Source of the DNA: Phanerodontia chrysosporium
Taxonomy: Eukaryota > Basidiomycota > Agaricomycetes > Polyporales > Phanerochaetaceae
Assembly (NCBI GenBank): GCA_001910725.1
Contig: MJGA01000003.1
Coordinates: 1,798,001-1,862,000 of the forward strand
DNA: 64,000 bases
Reading direction: 5' to 3'
Shown here: positions 46,164 through 57,410 of the stretch, in pieces
How the letters are laid out: each line of letters starts with the position of its first letter
Numbering within the stretch: position 1 is the first letter of the stretch
The notes under the pieces: generated by a model
Told to the model about the DNA's origin: nothing
The model's database searches: none
What the model saw: the letters and a program-made list of their open reading frames with translations, nothing else
Made by a program: the position numbers and the translations under genes

Positions 46164-49100
46164 TTACTCTGTCATAAAAGTCGGAAAGTTTGCCATGAAC
46201 GACGCCGAAGCTCCCAGACGCTGCAGGACCATCGCACTCGTCGGACTATTTGACCTTCTCTTGAGTTCCGCACTCAATCGTCTCGCCATCGTCAAGGCCG
46301 GTTGCCCAAGTACGAGCCTCTGCTCCTTGCAGACCGAAAGCAACGCCCATTCGATGAACAGCGCTGCCGTCAAGGAGCTCGAGATTACCGAGACAACGAG
46401 CTCGACGAGGATCGTCTGGTCGGCTCGATGGTCCGTCGCCGTGATGATCGTCGGGAGCACGATGTGCAGAAAAACAGGGAGGAGCGGGGGCGTATGTGGC
46501 GCACGCGGTGTGCTGAGGACGAATGTCGCCAGCCGGCGTGGAGCCTCAAGCTCGCCCATTGCAGACGCCACGACAAGCTCTGACCAGAGTACGGTGAGGA
46601 AGTTGATCGGGTTCGTGAACAGCAGGCAGCGCTCCACGTCCAGCGAAGGCGCTTTTCCTGACCGAGCGTCGCTGAGGGCTTCATGTATCGCACGAACAAC
46701 TGGGTCGACGGTAGGTTGCGGCGGAGGCGGATCCGACGGTGCGGATGGCTCTGCGTTGTCAAGTTAGTATGTGTTTCCAAGAGCAGCAGAAACCATGTAG
46801 TACCTTCACTTTGGAGACCTAACGCTTGCATCGCTAGCTTTCGCAGTGTCGTTGGATCGAAACCCTTGGTTGGAGATTGAGATGGCGAAACGACCCTCGG
46901 GGGAAAGGTGCGGAGGACCTCGTGGGCGGAAAGTTTCAGGACGGGTACAGGACATGATGGCGACTGCAGCAGTGTTTGCAGAATGTCGATAAGCGGAGCT
47001 ACGTTGAATCTGAGTAGTCTGCATTCAGTATGGAGCGGAGAGAATGTCAACGAGATTGGATACGTACATGACCCTCTGTCTTACAAGAGTTTACTCCGCT
47101 TCGCTCCGTGGATCAGTAGGCGAAGGAAAGAGGTGGGAGGGTTGATTATTAGGTTACAGAAGTAGTTCGTTGTAAGTTACATTGGTTGTCAATCCAAGGT
47201 TTTTTTCAGGAAGACGAACTAAGGCATGCGAACGATGACGAACGCGAGAGAGAGCTGTGTACAACTGGCCATGTGTGAACACTGGTGTCGTAAGATCGAC
47301 ACCAACGCGATCAAGCGTCAAGCCTTGACAACTGTGGAATGTTGTCGCATACGCTAGAGCAAGTGGATACTGTCGACGGAGAAGGGTGAAACCTGAGTGA
47401 AGCTCGTGCGTGAAAGTTATGCGCGGAATGAGGAACTGTTCGTGGCTCTCACCGTTTCCGTACTCCGTCGACTGCGATGTGTCGTGACGGAGAATTCGAA
47501 CAGTGATGACGCGGTTGCCAAGAGCGGTGACGACTACGCGAACGTTTTTAACCAGTCCCTGTTCAATAGAGAAGTTGCGAAGAAGGCGGTAGACCGCGTT
47601 GATTTTGATGACGAGAGTATGTGGAGGGAGACCAGGTGGTGTGCGCCGCGCAGCGTAGTCAAGAAGACTGTGAGCGTCGGCGGGAGGGACAATGTTGGCA
47701 TCATCGGCTTCTTTGAGAGAGTCCGCTGCAAGGTATGTGCGACTGTCACCGAGAACGGCCTGCTGGATTTCTTCGTTGTAAGCATCGACCTGCCGATTGG
47801 TGGGAGCGAGAATGGCTCTTTTCGCACAGGAAACGGGGTCTCGGAGACGCGGTGGTGGGAACACGAAGTCGATGAGTTGCTGAGCAGAGGAGGCTTTGTT
47901 CATGAGGTGCAAACTTACTTGAGGTCCAGCAGTGCCATCTCCGATGTTGTCAATGAAGGTTGCGAATTCGGGATCCTGAGCGTTGCGCACGGGAAGAGTG
48001 AGCGGGTAGATGGTGAAGAGATGCCACAGCGGAGAGCTTTTGATCGAAGCTCGCAGGACGTCTGCTTTCCGACCAGCTCGGACGACGGGAGCAGTCTGAC
48101 GAAAATCGCCCAAGAGAACAACGGTCTTGCCGCCAAAAGGGACGTTAGGGCGATTGCAAACGTCACGGAGTGTTGCTTCAACGCAGGCGAGGACAGCTTT
48201 GTTCGTCATGGGGGCTTCATCCCAGATGATAAGCCTCGCGTGCCGTATAAGCTCGCCTCGAGAGGAACGTGCAGTAATCGGCGACCTCAGAAATTCGTTG
48301 TTGTTGTTGACGGGGACCTGGAAAAGAAGTAGTATAAGGAATACTGGACAGTATGGATGGGTGGATGAGAAGTTTTCACCTTGAATGTGGAATGTGTGGT
48401 TCGACCACCGGAATAGAGTTGCGCAGCATACGCAGAAGTAGCTGTTGCAAGAACGACGTGTTCACGTGCACGCAGAAAATCGCACATAGCGTTCACCAGG
48501 AATGTTTTCCCTGTACCTGCCTTGCCGTCTACAAATGCAAGGAAGGGGGTGTCGTTTAGTGCAGCAGAGATGACAGCGTCGAAGATTGTTTGTTGGTCAG
48601 CGTTGAGAACAGATATTGAATTTTGTGCGCGAGATGTGATGTGCGGGAGAGCAGGGTACCACCGTTCCAGTTCATGCTCGACCTCAGCCGCATAAGTCAG
48701 TGGTTCCGGTAGACCGTAGTCGGAGAGTGTTTTGCCATGTTCTTCAAGAAGAAGAGAGAGTTGCTGGAGAGCTTGATTGACACCGAGAGCCTCATGAGCA
48801 TTGTGGGCGATGATGTAGTCTTGGGCGAGGAAGTGAACAATGCCCTGCCATAGTGTCACAGGAGTAGAGATGCAGTCGTTGATGAGGAGATGTGCGAAGA
48901 GCACGCGGAGTTGATGCGGGGTGCTCAGCATGTCGATAGCTTCTTGCATTGCGAGGTCTCCTTCGTTCGCATGTGCAAACAGGCCAAGTGCAGACGCAGC
49001 AAGTTGAAAGGTGGAATGCTGAATGTTGTCGATGGTAAGGAGGTCGTTAAAGCTGCGCACTGCACGGTGTAGCAGCAGCGTGCGGATATAGAACCGTTCA

Positions 49101-52100
49101 CCTTCGGATGGGCGAACTGGGCGGACACGGGCAATGTGGTCTGTAGAAGCGGAGCGAAGGACGACATGCATGCGAATAGCGTGCCGTGTAGCAGGAGGAT
49201 GTTGCTCCTCAAAGTAGTTCGCTCGGTGTGCGTAGCTTGCATTGTATGAGACGAGACGAAAGAGGGTGAAGTACTCGCAGTAGGTAAGCTCATCAAACGC
49301 GAGAAGATGTCCTTGCGTTGTGGTGAAGGTGCCATGCGGACGCGCGAAATACCGCTCAAGGAGAGAGAGAGAGTCCTCATTTGAGTCGTTGGAGCGCGTG
49401 TACTGGCGGTGCAAGGTGGTGTTGGGGATGTGAACAGGAAGTGCAGTCACGGCTGGATACTTTCTTGTAATGTGGAAGCCGAGAATGCGCCAAGCAGCTT
49501 CACCAGCAGAGAGGTAACGTGCGTTCCAGTACTCTTCGATTTCGTCAACTGCTTGTCCGGGCGCACGCACGGTGTAGCGGGCACGGTCAGGACCTAGTTA
49601 AGTGGAGTGGCAGAGAATGAGTGGTGCACTGAGAACAACTGCGAAAGAAGTACCTTTGTGAATGTACTTGAAAATGTACTGAAATAAATGCGAAGAGTTA
49701 GCCACTTCGAAATTGATGTGACAGTGGAGGGCACGAAGGAGAGGAAGACAGTGAGGGACGACCATGCCATCCTCTTCGTGTCGTCGGCGATAGAGAACAC
49801 GGCCGCCGTGATCAACTGTCGTCTCCGAGCGAACGGGATGGGGATAGTGAAAGCGGCACGTTCGTACTCCATCTGTCTCACGCTGACAGTACCGAGCAAG
49901 TACTCGTGAATCAGCGGGAGGATGTTTGTGCATCATGTGCTGCTCAACGAGCAGACGGTCGGTAGGGTCTGTCGGAAGCTCTGCAGAGACGACGGCGTCG
50001 ATTGCGCTTGGGGATACGCAATCTGAGCTATACTTCACGAGAATATGAGCATGAGGTAAGCCGCGCTTCTGGAATTCGATGGAGTGGATGAAATAGACGA
50101 TGTGACCAGCGTTGGGGAACATAGAACTCAGCAGTTGTTCAAGTCGCCTCAGCTTTTGTTTGAAGACGCGGACGACGATGAGAGGGACGTGGGTGTGTGT
50201 CTGACCGGGGCGCAATTGTGAGACAATTTCAGGCCAGGTCGGGTTGCAAGTCATCGTAATGAAGAACGTCGGGGGGCCGTATTGTGCAGCGAGGGCAAGA
50301 GAGTCTGCAATCTGTTCTGATGCCCATCGGTTTGAACCTAGGAAGGATGAAGGAAGGTAGATGTTTTCCGTAGGTTCTACGGATGCGACACCCATCAGTT
50401 CCGCATCTTCTCGCATAACGTTGTGTTGATTCTCCCGAATGTAGTTAAGACGGCAGTCAAGGTCGCGAGTGAACATGTCGACGAGATATTCATTCGTGAG
50501 ACGGCCAAAGATCTCGAAACGCTCGTCATGAAGAAGAAGAACACGATAATACCACATCTGAGTAGCACTGCGATCAGGTAGAGGATTGTCGTAAGCATGA
50601 CGGGGACACAGCTGAGACGTGCTCCCAACAACGCCCCAGCCAAGCGTGCCGAATGGAAAGAAGAGAGGATAAGCGAGAGGTTCCCAAAGACGGCTGATTG
50701 TTGGAATCGCATGTGAGCCCTCATCAGTACGACGGATGATAAGACGACGAGCGCGGACTTCAACCATCGCAGTGTTCTCGTAAGACATGAAAGCTGCGAT
50801 TTCAGGAGACGTCCCGGTGTCCTCGATAATGATTTGGGCGTCAGGACAAAGTGCAGGAGGGATTTGGCTGAGCACACGAAGATAGAGTACGAACGGGTTG
50901 ACACGGATGAGAGCTTGCTGTATTGCTCTGATCCAAGCGGGAGGTATCTGGTTGGCGAGGGTCTCATGGGGTGCTAAGCTGTTCATGAACCCGTCGTATA
51001 GTATCCAGCGCACGGAGGAATTCGCATGGCTCGGACGTACTCGATGGTAGACCTTGCCTTGGATGGCGATGAAGCCGCTGTCCCCGCCGTAATCAGGAAA
51101 GTCTGCAGTAGTCTCCATCGAGGCAAAAGAGAATACGAGGTTGAGGTTTCGCGAGAGCTCTGAAGCTCGAGGATGATGAATGAATTCATTGAACTCGGCA
51201 GGAAGTGGTGGAAGCGTCGGCGCGGCATTGAGATGGGAACCACGAGGTCCACAGCAGAATCCTGGTTTCTCGCCAGTAAGAAGAGGAAGGTGGCAGTGAG
51301 GGCAAGAATGCTCTCTGCTTCGGCGAGCCCCCCAACTGAGGATAACGGGACGGAGAGAGCTGATGACCCATGTGTCGTTCACGGCGGGGGGATGAGGGTT
51401 TTCGAGAGGCCGCGGCTGTTCAAGGCTACGATGTTCTTCCTATGAACAGTTTTGCATGGTAATGTAAGGTGTAGGCAACAGATAACATGGTGAGAACGCA
51501 CCTCGTGCGCTGCGGACATGACGGCGGAATGAGTGCGACGTACAGTCGAGCATAAGGCCAAGAGAAGAAGCTGTCGAGAGGCACGTGTCGCTGACATAGC
51601 CAGGAGATGAGGACATGGTGAACTCGCTCAAGATTAACTGACTGACAGTATACAATGAGGAGAAGTAGACTACGAGACGAGAAGAGAGATGATGGAGCAG
51701 AAAGAGTATGCAGCGAAGGAGTGCGTAGATGCCTAAGCAGCGCCCGTGTTCAATTTGCGCGTCCCCCCATCACATGTTGTTCAACAGCGTCCGAAAGACT
51801 GACGACGTGATGTGTTGGACATGCTTTCCAGCAGTTGCATGGACTCCAATGAAGAGTGGCAGAGACGAGTGGAGGTGCGCTACGACGGTGTGTGAGCAAG
51901 GCAAAACTGTAGTGTGATAGGAGAGCAGACACCGCACTGAATCGTTCCAGTATGTGAAGTGATAGTGGGGTACACCTCTCCGTTGGTGTTCACAGGACAG
52001 CGTAAGGAAGTGTGTGCGTTCAACGTCACCAAGAGCATCCCACACAGAGCCAGTGATGCTTTCAACAGCGGGGAAATCGCGAGCATGCGATGGAGCACAT

Positions 52101-55100
52101 GTGTTGTTCGCACAGACGCCTGTAAAGGAGAACGAAAGGTGAAGGAGATAGAGAGAAACAGAGACGGGTGCTCACAACCACACATCAGTGACAGAACGGA
52201 TCGGAAGCGTCGTAAGACACGTCGTGCATAGGGAATCATCACGGCGAACTCTGCGGAGGGCGAACGATTGAGACTGCGAACTGCAGCTACAAATGTGAAC
52301 GGAGACTGTTACTGCAATTGATTCACGGAACCAAATTTACGAAGTGAGTACATGAGCGGAGGCTAGTAGTACACGAGCGGAGGCTAGTAGTACATCTCAA
52401 CGAGCAGAATAGGGAACAGACGGAGACGAAGCAATCAGGTGCGCGCCTTGCGTTTGCCAGCCGCTTTCGAACCGCTCTCAATAGGGCCTCGTTCGTTGTC
52501 TGCTTGCGAAGAGCCATCGTCGTCGTTTGATGCGGAAAGCAACAGTGTCGACGGTGACGGTGCGGAGATCGGTTCGCCTCCGTCAATGGAAAGATCCTGC
52601 CGAAGGAGGCGCGTGTTGCTACCAGGGGTCGGTGAAGTGTCAGCAGGGGCATGGATTGTGGAGAGTTTGCGATCTGGAGACCTATCAGGTGAGCAGTGTC
52701 ATGTGCGGAAGGAAGTTAGCTTTGCATCGGAGGGACACGAACGTGGGGCGTACGTAGGGAGGGCAAACGCGGTATATTTACGCTTCTTGGGCGGAACGGG
52801 AGTACCGTCGGGCAAGGGACGAGGACCTGCAAGCTCACCAGCCGGATTGCTGGAACTTGGCATAGCATTCAACGTGATGTTGTCGAGGTTAATCAACATG
52901 CTACCGTCTTCACGAAGTGCACAGCAGGTGCCAAAGACGGAGATGATGCTTTGCACTGCAGGGAGGCGAAAGTGAGTCCATCGCGAGGACGCGCAGTCGA
53001 GTTTCGCGCTGTGAATCGTAAGTAAGGAGGTTGGGAAGGTAAGGCAAGAGACAGACTCAATGTTAAATGTCTTCCTTTCGTCGCGGATCCACTCGCCGAC
53101 CTCGAGTGAAATGCGTTTGTCGTGGTCAAGCGAAGACGGCGGGTGAACAGCCCGGACGACGCCCAATGCTGTCACAAAGGCAGGAATGACGGGCAGATGC
53201 TCATCATAATCGGGCGCGGACGCATCACCAGGGTACGGGAAGCAATGGAGAGCTTCGAGCAATGCTGCACCACTGGAAGTTGGTGGAAGATATGCTCGAG
53301 CGACGACGAAAGCAACAGTATCGTCGGCGACAGGAACGTCATGTCTAGGGCTGTAGACACGAAGCTGCGCCTGCATGGCTGAATCGGCTGTGCTGGTGAG
53401 AATAGCCGTGTGGTAGTGATTATACCACGTTGCGCCGGACTGGACGCGACGACCACCGGCGAGTGCGAAATTTCCGAACACGATACAGGACTGAGGAGTT
53501 GTGTTTGAAGTAGTCATAGAGAAGTGCGGGAAGGGAGGACGCCTGGAAGTGCGTTGGGGGGTGAAATAGCACACTGCGAAAGACAGGAGAAAGCAAAAGC
53601 AGCTCAGGGGGTGAAGACGGCGACGGCGATGCGTTAGACCGAAAGGAGTGTAGGGTGGCAGCTGATGTGGCACACGTGTACTCGGATGACACGCGCGGAA
53701 AATCACGAGGTTGAGAGAGGAGGACGGACAGAAACGTATAAGAACAGCGGAGGGAAGAAGGAGAGAGGTCGGGGAAGCAAGTGAAAGATAAGAAAGTGCA
53801 GGCTTACTTTCGAGCCATATGGTTAAATGTCTGAGTGATATCCCGTAACAAACCCTTGACTACTCCTGCTGTTGTCCAGTTGAGCAATGGACCCTGGAAA
53901 TACGAAACCCCGTTGCTCAACGCCTCTTTGTCAAGCTTATTCGCCATGCATTGAGTGATTGCTTTGAGAAGTAATGTGGTGGCAGTCCGTAACAAGCTAT
54001 GTGGTCGCGTGCTGCGCAGGATGCCATCTTCGATACCTTCGCTGCCGGTGTCGAACAACGTCTTATACCAGCTATTGAAGGCAATCAAGTCCTCGTTGCT
54101 GAATTCCTCAACGCGACGCGTTTGGGACGCAGAATTGAGGATATCTGTTGATAGTGTCCTATCACCTATCGTGAATTTAAGATTCCAGAGCTGGGTATCT
54201 ATCAGCTACGTGAACAAGAAGCCAGGTTGAGGTATTCACCTTGAACCTAGTGAAAGCAGTCTGCGCGAATAAGACAACGTTTCCGTAATGGCTTACAGCC
54301 GCTTGTGGGTCGCCTAGCGAGAGGCACAAATAACTTCACGTTAGACTCGTGGTGAATGACTAGTAACGAATTCTTACCGACTGTTTCACAGTCATAATCT
54401 TCTATAATCGCAAGAGCGCGAGACAGCAGATCTTGCATGTTGGCATGGAGCGATAGTATCTCCAGAGAACGTTCGTGAGAGTAAAGGATCTTGCACATGT
54501 GACCGAGCGATTCTATGTCGTTTGCCGAGGAGTACGACTTGAAACGCTGCGTTTCTTGTGGGTCAGACCTGAGCAACGAGTGAGACAACGAAGGCACGAG
54601 GCACCTTCTTCACTATGTTAGCAAATGTCGCGTGACTGCATGGATCCTTCCATATTTTCCGAAGGATGGGGAGTGCGTCGTCGACGTTCATGTCTGTGCT
54701 GAAGCGAGACTCTAGATAGGACTAAAATAGCTGAACATTAGCATTCAAGCTGCAGAATCCCTACCAAGTCGCACCTCTAGGTCAGAGCTGTGCTCCTGGG
54801 CTTCGGTTTGCATGCGCGGGTGAAAGTCGTTCTGCAGATTGGGATTGATACTCGACACCACGGTTTGGTCGAGTAGACCGACGGCCAACAGCTGATGCAG
54901 CAATTCAGACATGAAAGGCTGCGACCTATCGACGCTGAGACGCTGAGCCTATGGTGTCGAGGAAGAACCTACGTGCTGTTATTGCTACCGCTATTATTCT
55001 GATCTGTGGGAGGGAGATGATAAACGCTATCACACTGTGCCAAGAGGTCCGCTCGCTGGAACAGAGAGGTGACTGCTATCTGCATAGCTGATCGCTGGCC

Positions 55101-56402
55101 AATACTGTCAACATGGACAGGACGAAAATTCACGTCGAGCACATACCCAATCGGTCTCAGGGGTTCCATCCAGATCCACAGATTTCTCAAACATGGCCAA
55201 CAAATGGGGCAGCTATTCCACCGATGAGGACGTAGCAGGGAAGTAACAGGACGCTAGCACGCACCCGACCTACTATGAATGCGCGCCATAACGCTGCGGA
55301 TCTGCTACTGCTAGGGTTTGAAGCAGCTTGGGCGAGACAAGCCACCGCGGATTGCATCAGTTGCGTGTAAAACGTAGTTGCCTTCCACGACGTCCAGCGG
55401 ACGAGAGCTACCAGCAGGACCACAGCCCGACGGCCATCCCCAGAGCCAAAGGGACTGGCTCGATTGATGAGCTATGTACAAACCGAGTGAGATCTAGTTT
55501 GATCTCGGGTTCAATTACTTACCATGTTGTGCAATAGCAAGCCGCACGTTATGATGTCTTTCCCGCTGGAAGTGCCGCTCAGAGTGTCGCCTTTGCCGAA
55601 CGTCAACTGGAGAGTATGCATCATCTGAGTCTCGCGCGTTGCGTCGTCGCCGATTGCACTCGTGAGCGCGTAGGTGAACTGGTCTAAGACGTGTCGTGTG
55701 TCTGGCGAGAGACGAAAGCCAGCATGCGACATTACGGACATGTCTTGTAGAAACATAACTCCCAATGGTGTGGGTATCTGCGAGACGTCACTGATTGTCG
55801 ACAGTAGAAGAATCAGTAGCTCTGATGCAGAATTTGTCAATTGGTGAAGATGTGTTTGAGGGAGCGTATGTGCCGTCTTGAGCAATGCCGTAGCGTCTAG
55901 GACCGTGTTGAATACCACTGGAAGCGACTGGGTAAATGGTACGATAGAACCAATAGGAGGCATGCCAGAGGAGTAGTGACAATCCAATGCCAACCTGCAG
56001 AGCATGTCTAGCGTTGACACGGTCTGGAGCTCTGCAGACCTCGCGGCAGAGAGGAATGTCGAGATGAAGGTTGCTAGCGATAGGATTCCGTCTGTAATTG
56101 CATGACGCAAGTATGCAATAAGGTCCGGGTCGCCGCGGTAATCCCTGAAGAGAGCGAGGACGGAGTCTTCAACAGTGGGCATGTAGGAATGCTGAGGCAA
56201 TATTACGCTTACTGCTCAGTGCGGACTCTATATCCTCATGGGACGCCTGAGTGAGATTCTTGGAGACGAACAGTTTGCACAGGCTAAGCCACTGCAAGCA
56301 GTATCCTTGAGTATGTGACTGTGGGCGCAGAAGCTATGCAATTACTTTCGTGGCTGAGAGACCACTCTGGAAGGAGTTCCTGGTCAACTCGCTGAGAGAC
56401 AT
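46164..56402 (-). CDS. MED5: Mediator complex subunit 5 split by a Helitron-bearing intron
   Basis: Tail-module subunit of RNA polymerase II Mediator. The start is [19 protein letters not shown], then [13 protein letters not shown]. Recognised exons continue through [93 protein letters not shown] and [19 protein letters not shown] to [19 protein letters not shown]. The donor at 53807 (CGAAA|gtaagc) and acceptor at 47010 (actcag|ATTCAAC) join in frame to give [17 protein letters not shown], so the 3' exons at 47009-46164 belong to the same gene. The 6,798-nt intron holds the Helitron. Two junctions (near 56170 and 54960) were not resolved. Confidence 0.85.
47154..51616 (-). CDS. Helitron RepHel: HUH replication initiator fused to Pif1-type helicase
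   Basis: Exons 51616-51502, 51435-49654, 49593-48380 and 48317-47154 give an uninterrupted 1,424 aa. Zinc-finger-like start [19 protein letters not shown]. Rep domain: [17 protein letters not shown] motif [14 protein letters not shown], two-Tyr motif [12 protein letters not shown]. Linker with the [15 protein letters not shown] region. Helicase: Walker [17 protein letters not shown], motif Ia/[15 protein letters not shown], motif [17 protein letters not shown], and the C-terminal motifs [16 protein letters not shown] and [11 protein letters not shown]. All catalytic residues named for the family are present and no frame break was found, so the element may be active. The exon 1/2 acceptor (ggaag) is the least certain border. 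Confidence 0.93.
51729..52231 (+). CDS. Cys-rich small protein encoded antisense within the Helitron
   Basis: Not recognised. Exons 51729-51891 and 51951-52231 (intron gtgagc...ttccag with a ctgaat branch motif) encode 147 aa. The N-terminus [20 protein letters not shown] followed by CWTC suggests a CxxC...CxxC zinc site, with further Cys later (RCATT, EVC, STC, DACK, DGC) and a basic end [13 protein letters not shown] resembling a nuclear localisation signal. It is divergent from RepHel, with 112 bp between the start codons. A competing minus-strand open frame covers the same DNA ([14 protein letters not shown]...[16 protein letters not shown]), so the strand is a judgement based on zinc-finger-like spacing. 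Confidence 0.5.
52350..52391. repeat. Two tandem 21-bp repeats in the Helitron
   Basis: The units at 52350-52370 and 52371-52391 (acaYgagcggaggctagtagt) differ at one base. They lie between the 3' ends of the plus-strand Cys-rich gene and the minus-strand accessory gene, and may be a short minisatellite. Confidence 0.85.
52435..53517 (-). CDS. Helitron accessory protein, possibly OB-fold
   Basis: Start [20 protein letters not shown]. Two exons joined by an intron near 52760-52695 (donor gtacgc or gtgtcc, both in phase). The first exon is mostly beta-strand-like ([51 protein letters not shown]), with a pattern compatible with an OB-fold single-strand DNA-binding domain; [19 protein letters not shown] is a second strand-rich part. 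The tail is disordered with Lys/Arg at the end (GKRKART). RPA-like genes are known passengers in some Helitrons; that identity is inference and the sequence does not carry a textbook RPA motif. Confidence 0.6.
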
Positions 56403-56631
56403 GACTACGAAACATTCTGTAAATTATATGGGGCCTAGCAGGCACGAACGAGTGCTACTCACGTTCCAAGGCTGCAGCGGGGTCGGGGCGTGTGCGAGGC
56501 TCGTTGAACGGACGCGCGGACGCGAAAGCGATCAATGATCGTGGGAATTGATCGTGTCCTGGCACGGCGGTCCAGTTACAGCTCATGCAGCCTGCCGCTC
56601 AACTCTACATCCGTCGGCTACTCGTACTATC

Positions 56632-57410
56632 ATGACAGCATACCCTCACTTGCGCGGACCCCTAAGGTATCTTCTCGTCCTCGACTTCGAGGCGACTTGC
56701 GGAGATGCCGTGAAGCAGATGGAGATAATCGAGTTCCCCACGTTGCTGTACGATCTCCAAGAAGGCATGTCCAGACTCGTCTTTATTGTACCCAAGACAC
56801 GCCTCTGACAATACGCAGGAAAGGTGAAGGCGACGTTTCACGAGTATGTAAAACCCGAGATACACAGTCGCTTGACCCCATTCTGCACAGAATTGACTGG
56901 GATAACACAGGTACGTTTCTGGCCCCCGCCCGATTCCACACAGAACTCATCGTATTATGCTAATTGTAGGAAACTGTGGATGCCGCGGATACGTTCCCCA
57001 CGGTGTGGAAGCGGTTCCAAGACTTCCTTGAGTCTCATGGCCTCTTGGACCCCAAGACAATGGACTCGCACATATTTGTGACCTGCGGCGACTGGGACTT
57101 GAAGACAATGTTGCCGAATCAGTTGCGACTTGTTAATGCTGACCACGGGATGGACGAGAGCGGACGGCTTATCGCTCCCTACAACCGTTGGATCAACATT
57201 AAGACACCCTTCAAAAAGCGTTTCAACATGACACGCTATAATGTCGGTATGCCCGGCATGCTGAAGAAGCTGCAGTTGGAACTCGAAGGCCGGCACCATA
57301 GCGGTATTGACGACTGCAAGAACATTCTGCGTATTGCAGAAAAGATGCTCGCCTCCGGATGGGACCCTAACACGACTCAACCGTCAGTATCACCCGGATT
57401 GTTTCGATAG
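56632..57410 (+). CDS. ERI1/3'hExo-type 3'-5' exoribonuclease (DEDDh)
   Basis: A RNase T-like exonuclease acting on histone mRNA or small RNA ends in the ERI1 family. Exons 56632-56764, 56819-56910 and 56970-57410 encode 221 aa. Motif I LVLDFEATC (Asp, Glu), motif II in HIFVTCGDWDLKTML, and the DEDDh end GRHHSGIDDCKNILRIAEKM with catalytic His and Asp. The first intron (56765-56818) has a GC donor (gcatgt); the retained GKVKATFHEYVKPEI is the usual strand. There is no SAP domain, so this is the short catalytic form. Divergent from MED5 with 229 bp between starts. Confidence 0.9.

Larger units (their letters stand above)
47040..53800 (-). mobile_element. Autonomous Helitron in a MED5 intron
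   Basis: A rolling-circle transposon. It encodes a RepHel protein (47154-51616 minus), a second minus-strand gene (52435-53517) and a plus-strand Cys-rich ORF (51729-52231). The outer limits are set by the MED5 splice sites: the element cannot extend beyond 47010-53807 without cutting exons. Ends are approximate. At the 3' side (minus strand) a palindromic GAGTAAACTC at 47085-47094 could be the terminal hairpin; at the 5' side candidates start TCTTATC or TCTTTC around 53790-53797. No target-site duplication is expected for Helitrons and none was seen. Confidence 0.85.
47010..53807 (-). other. Giant MED5 intron (6,798 nt)
   Basis: Donor gtaagcctgc at 53807 and acceptor ctactcag ending at 47010, with a ctgaat branch-point-like motif 13-18 nt before the acceptor. 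Flanking codons join in frame. Other introns in this gene are about 50-70 nt, so the excess length is the inserted element. Confidence 0.85.

Noticed and set aside
46164..47009. Separate gene distinct from MED5
   Set aside because: It lacks a start codon after its acceptor, and joins in phase and by family order to the MED5 exons beyond the Helitron.
47397..48332. 311-codon plus-strand frame across the helicase exons
   Set aside because: Antisense shadow of the RepHel helicase domain; the minus strand carries all the motifs.
51880..52242. Minus-strand open frame beginning [14 protein letters not shown], which could splice to a protein containing [16 protein letters not shown]
   Set aside because: Plausible, but it lies antisense to the Cys-rich plus-strand gene, which has zinc-site spacing and a basic tail. 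Kept as the competing model, not called as a gene.
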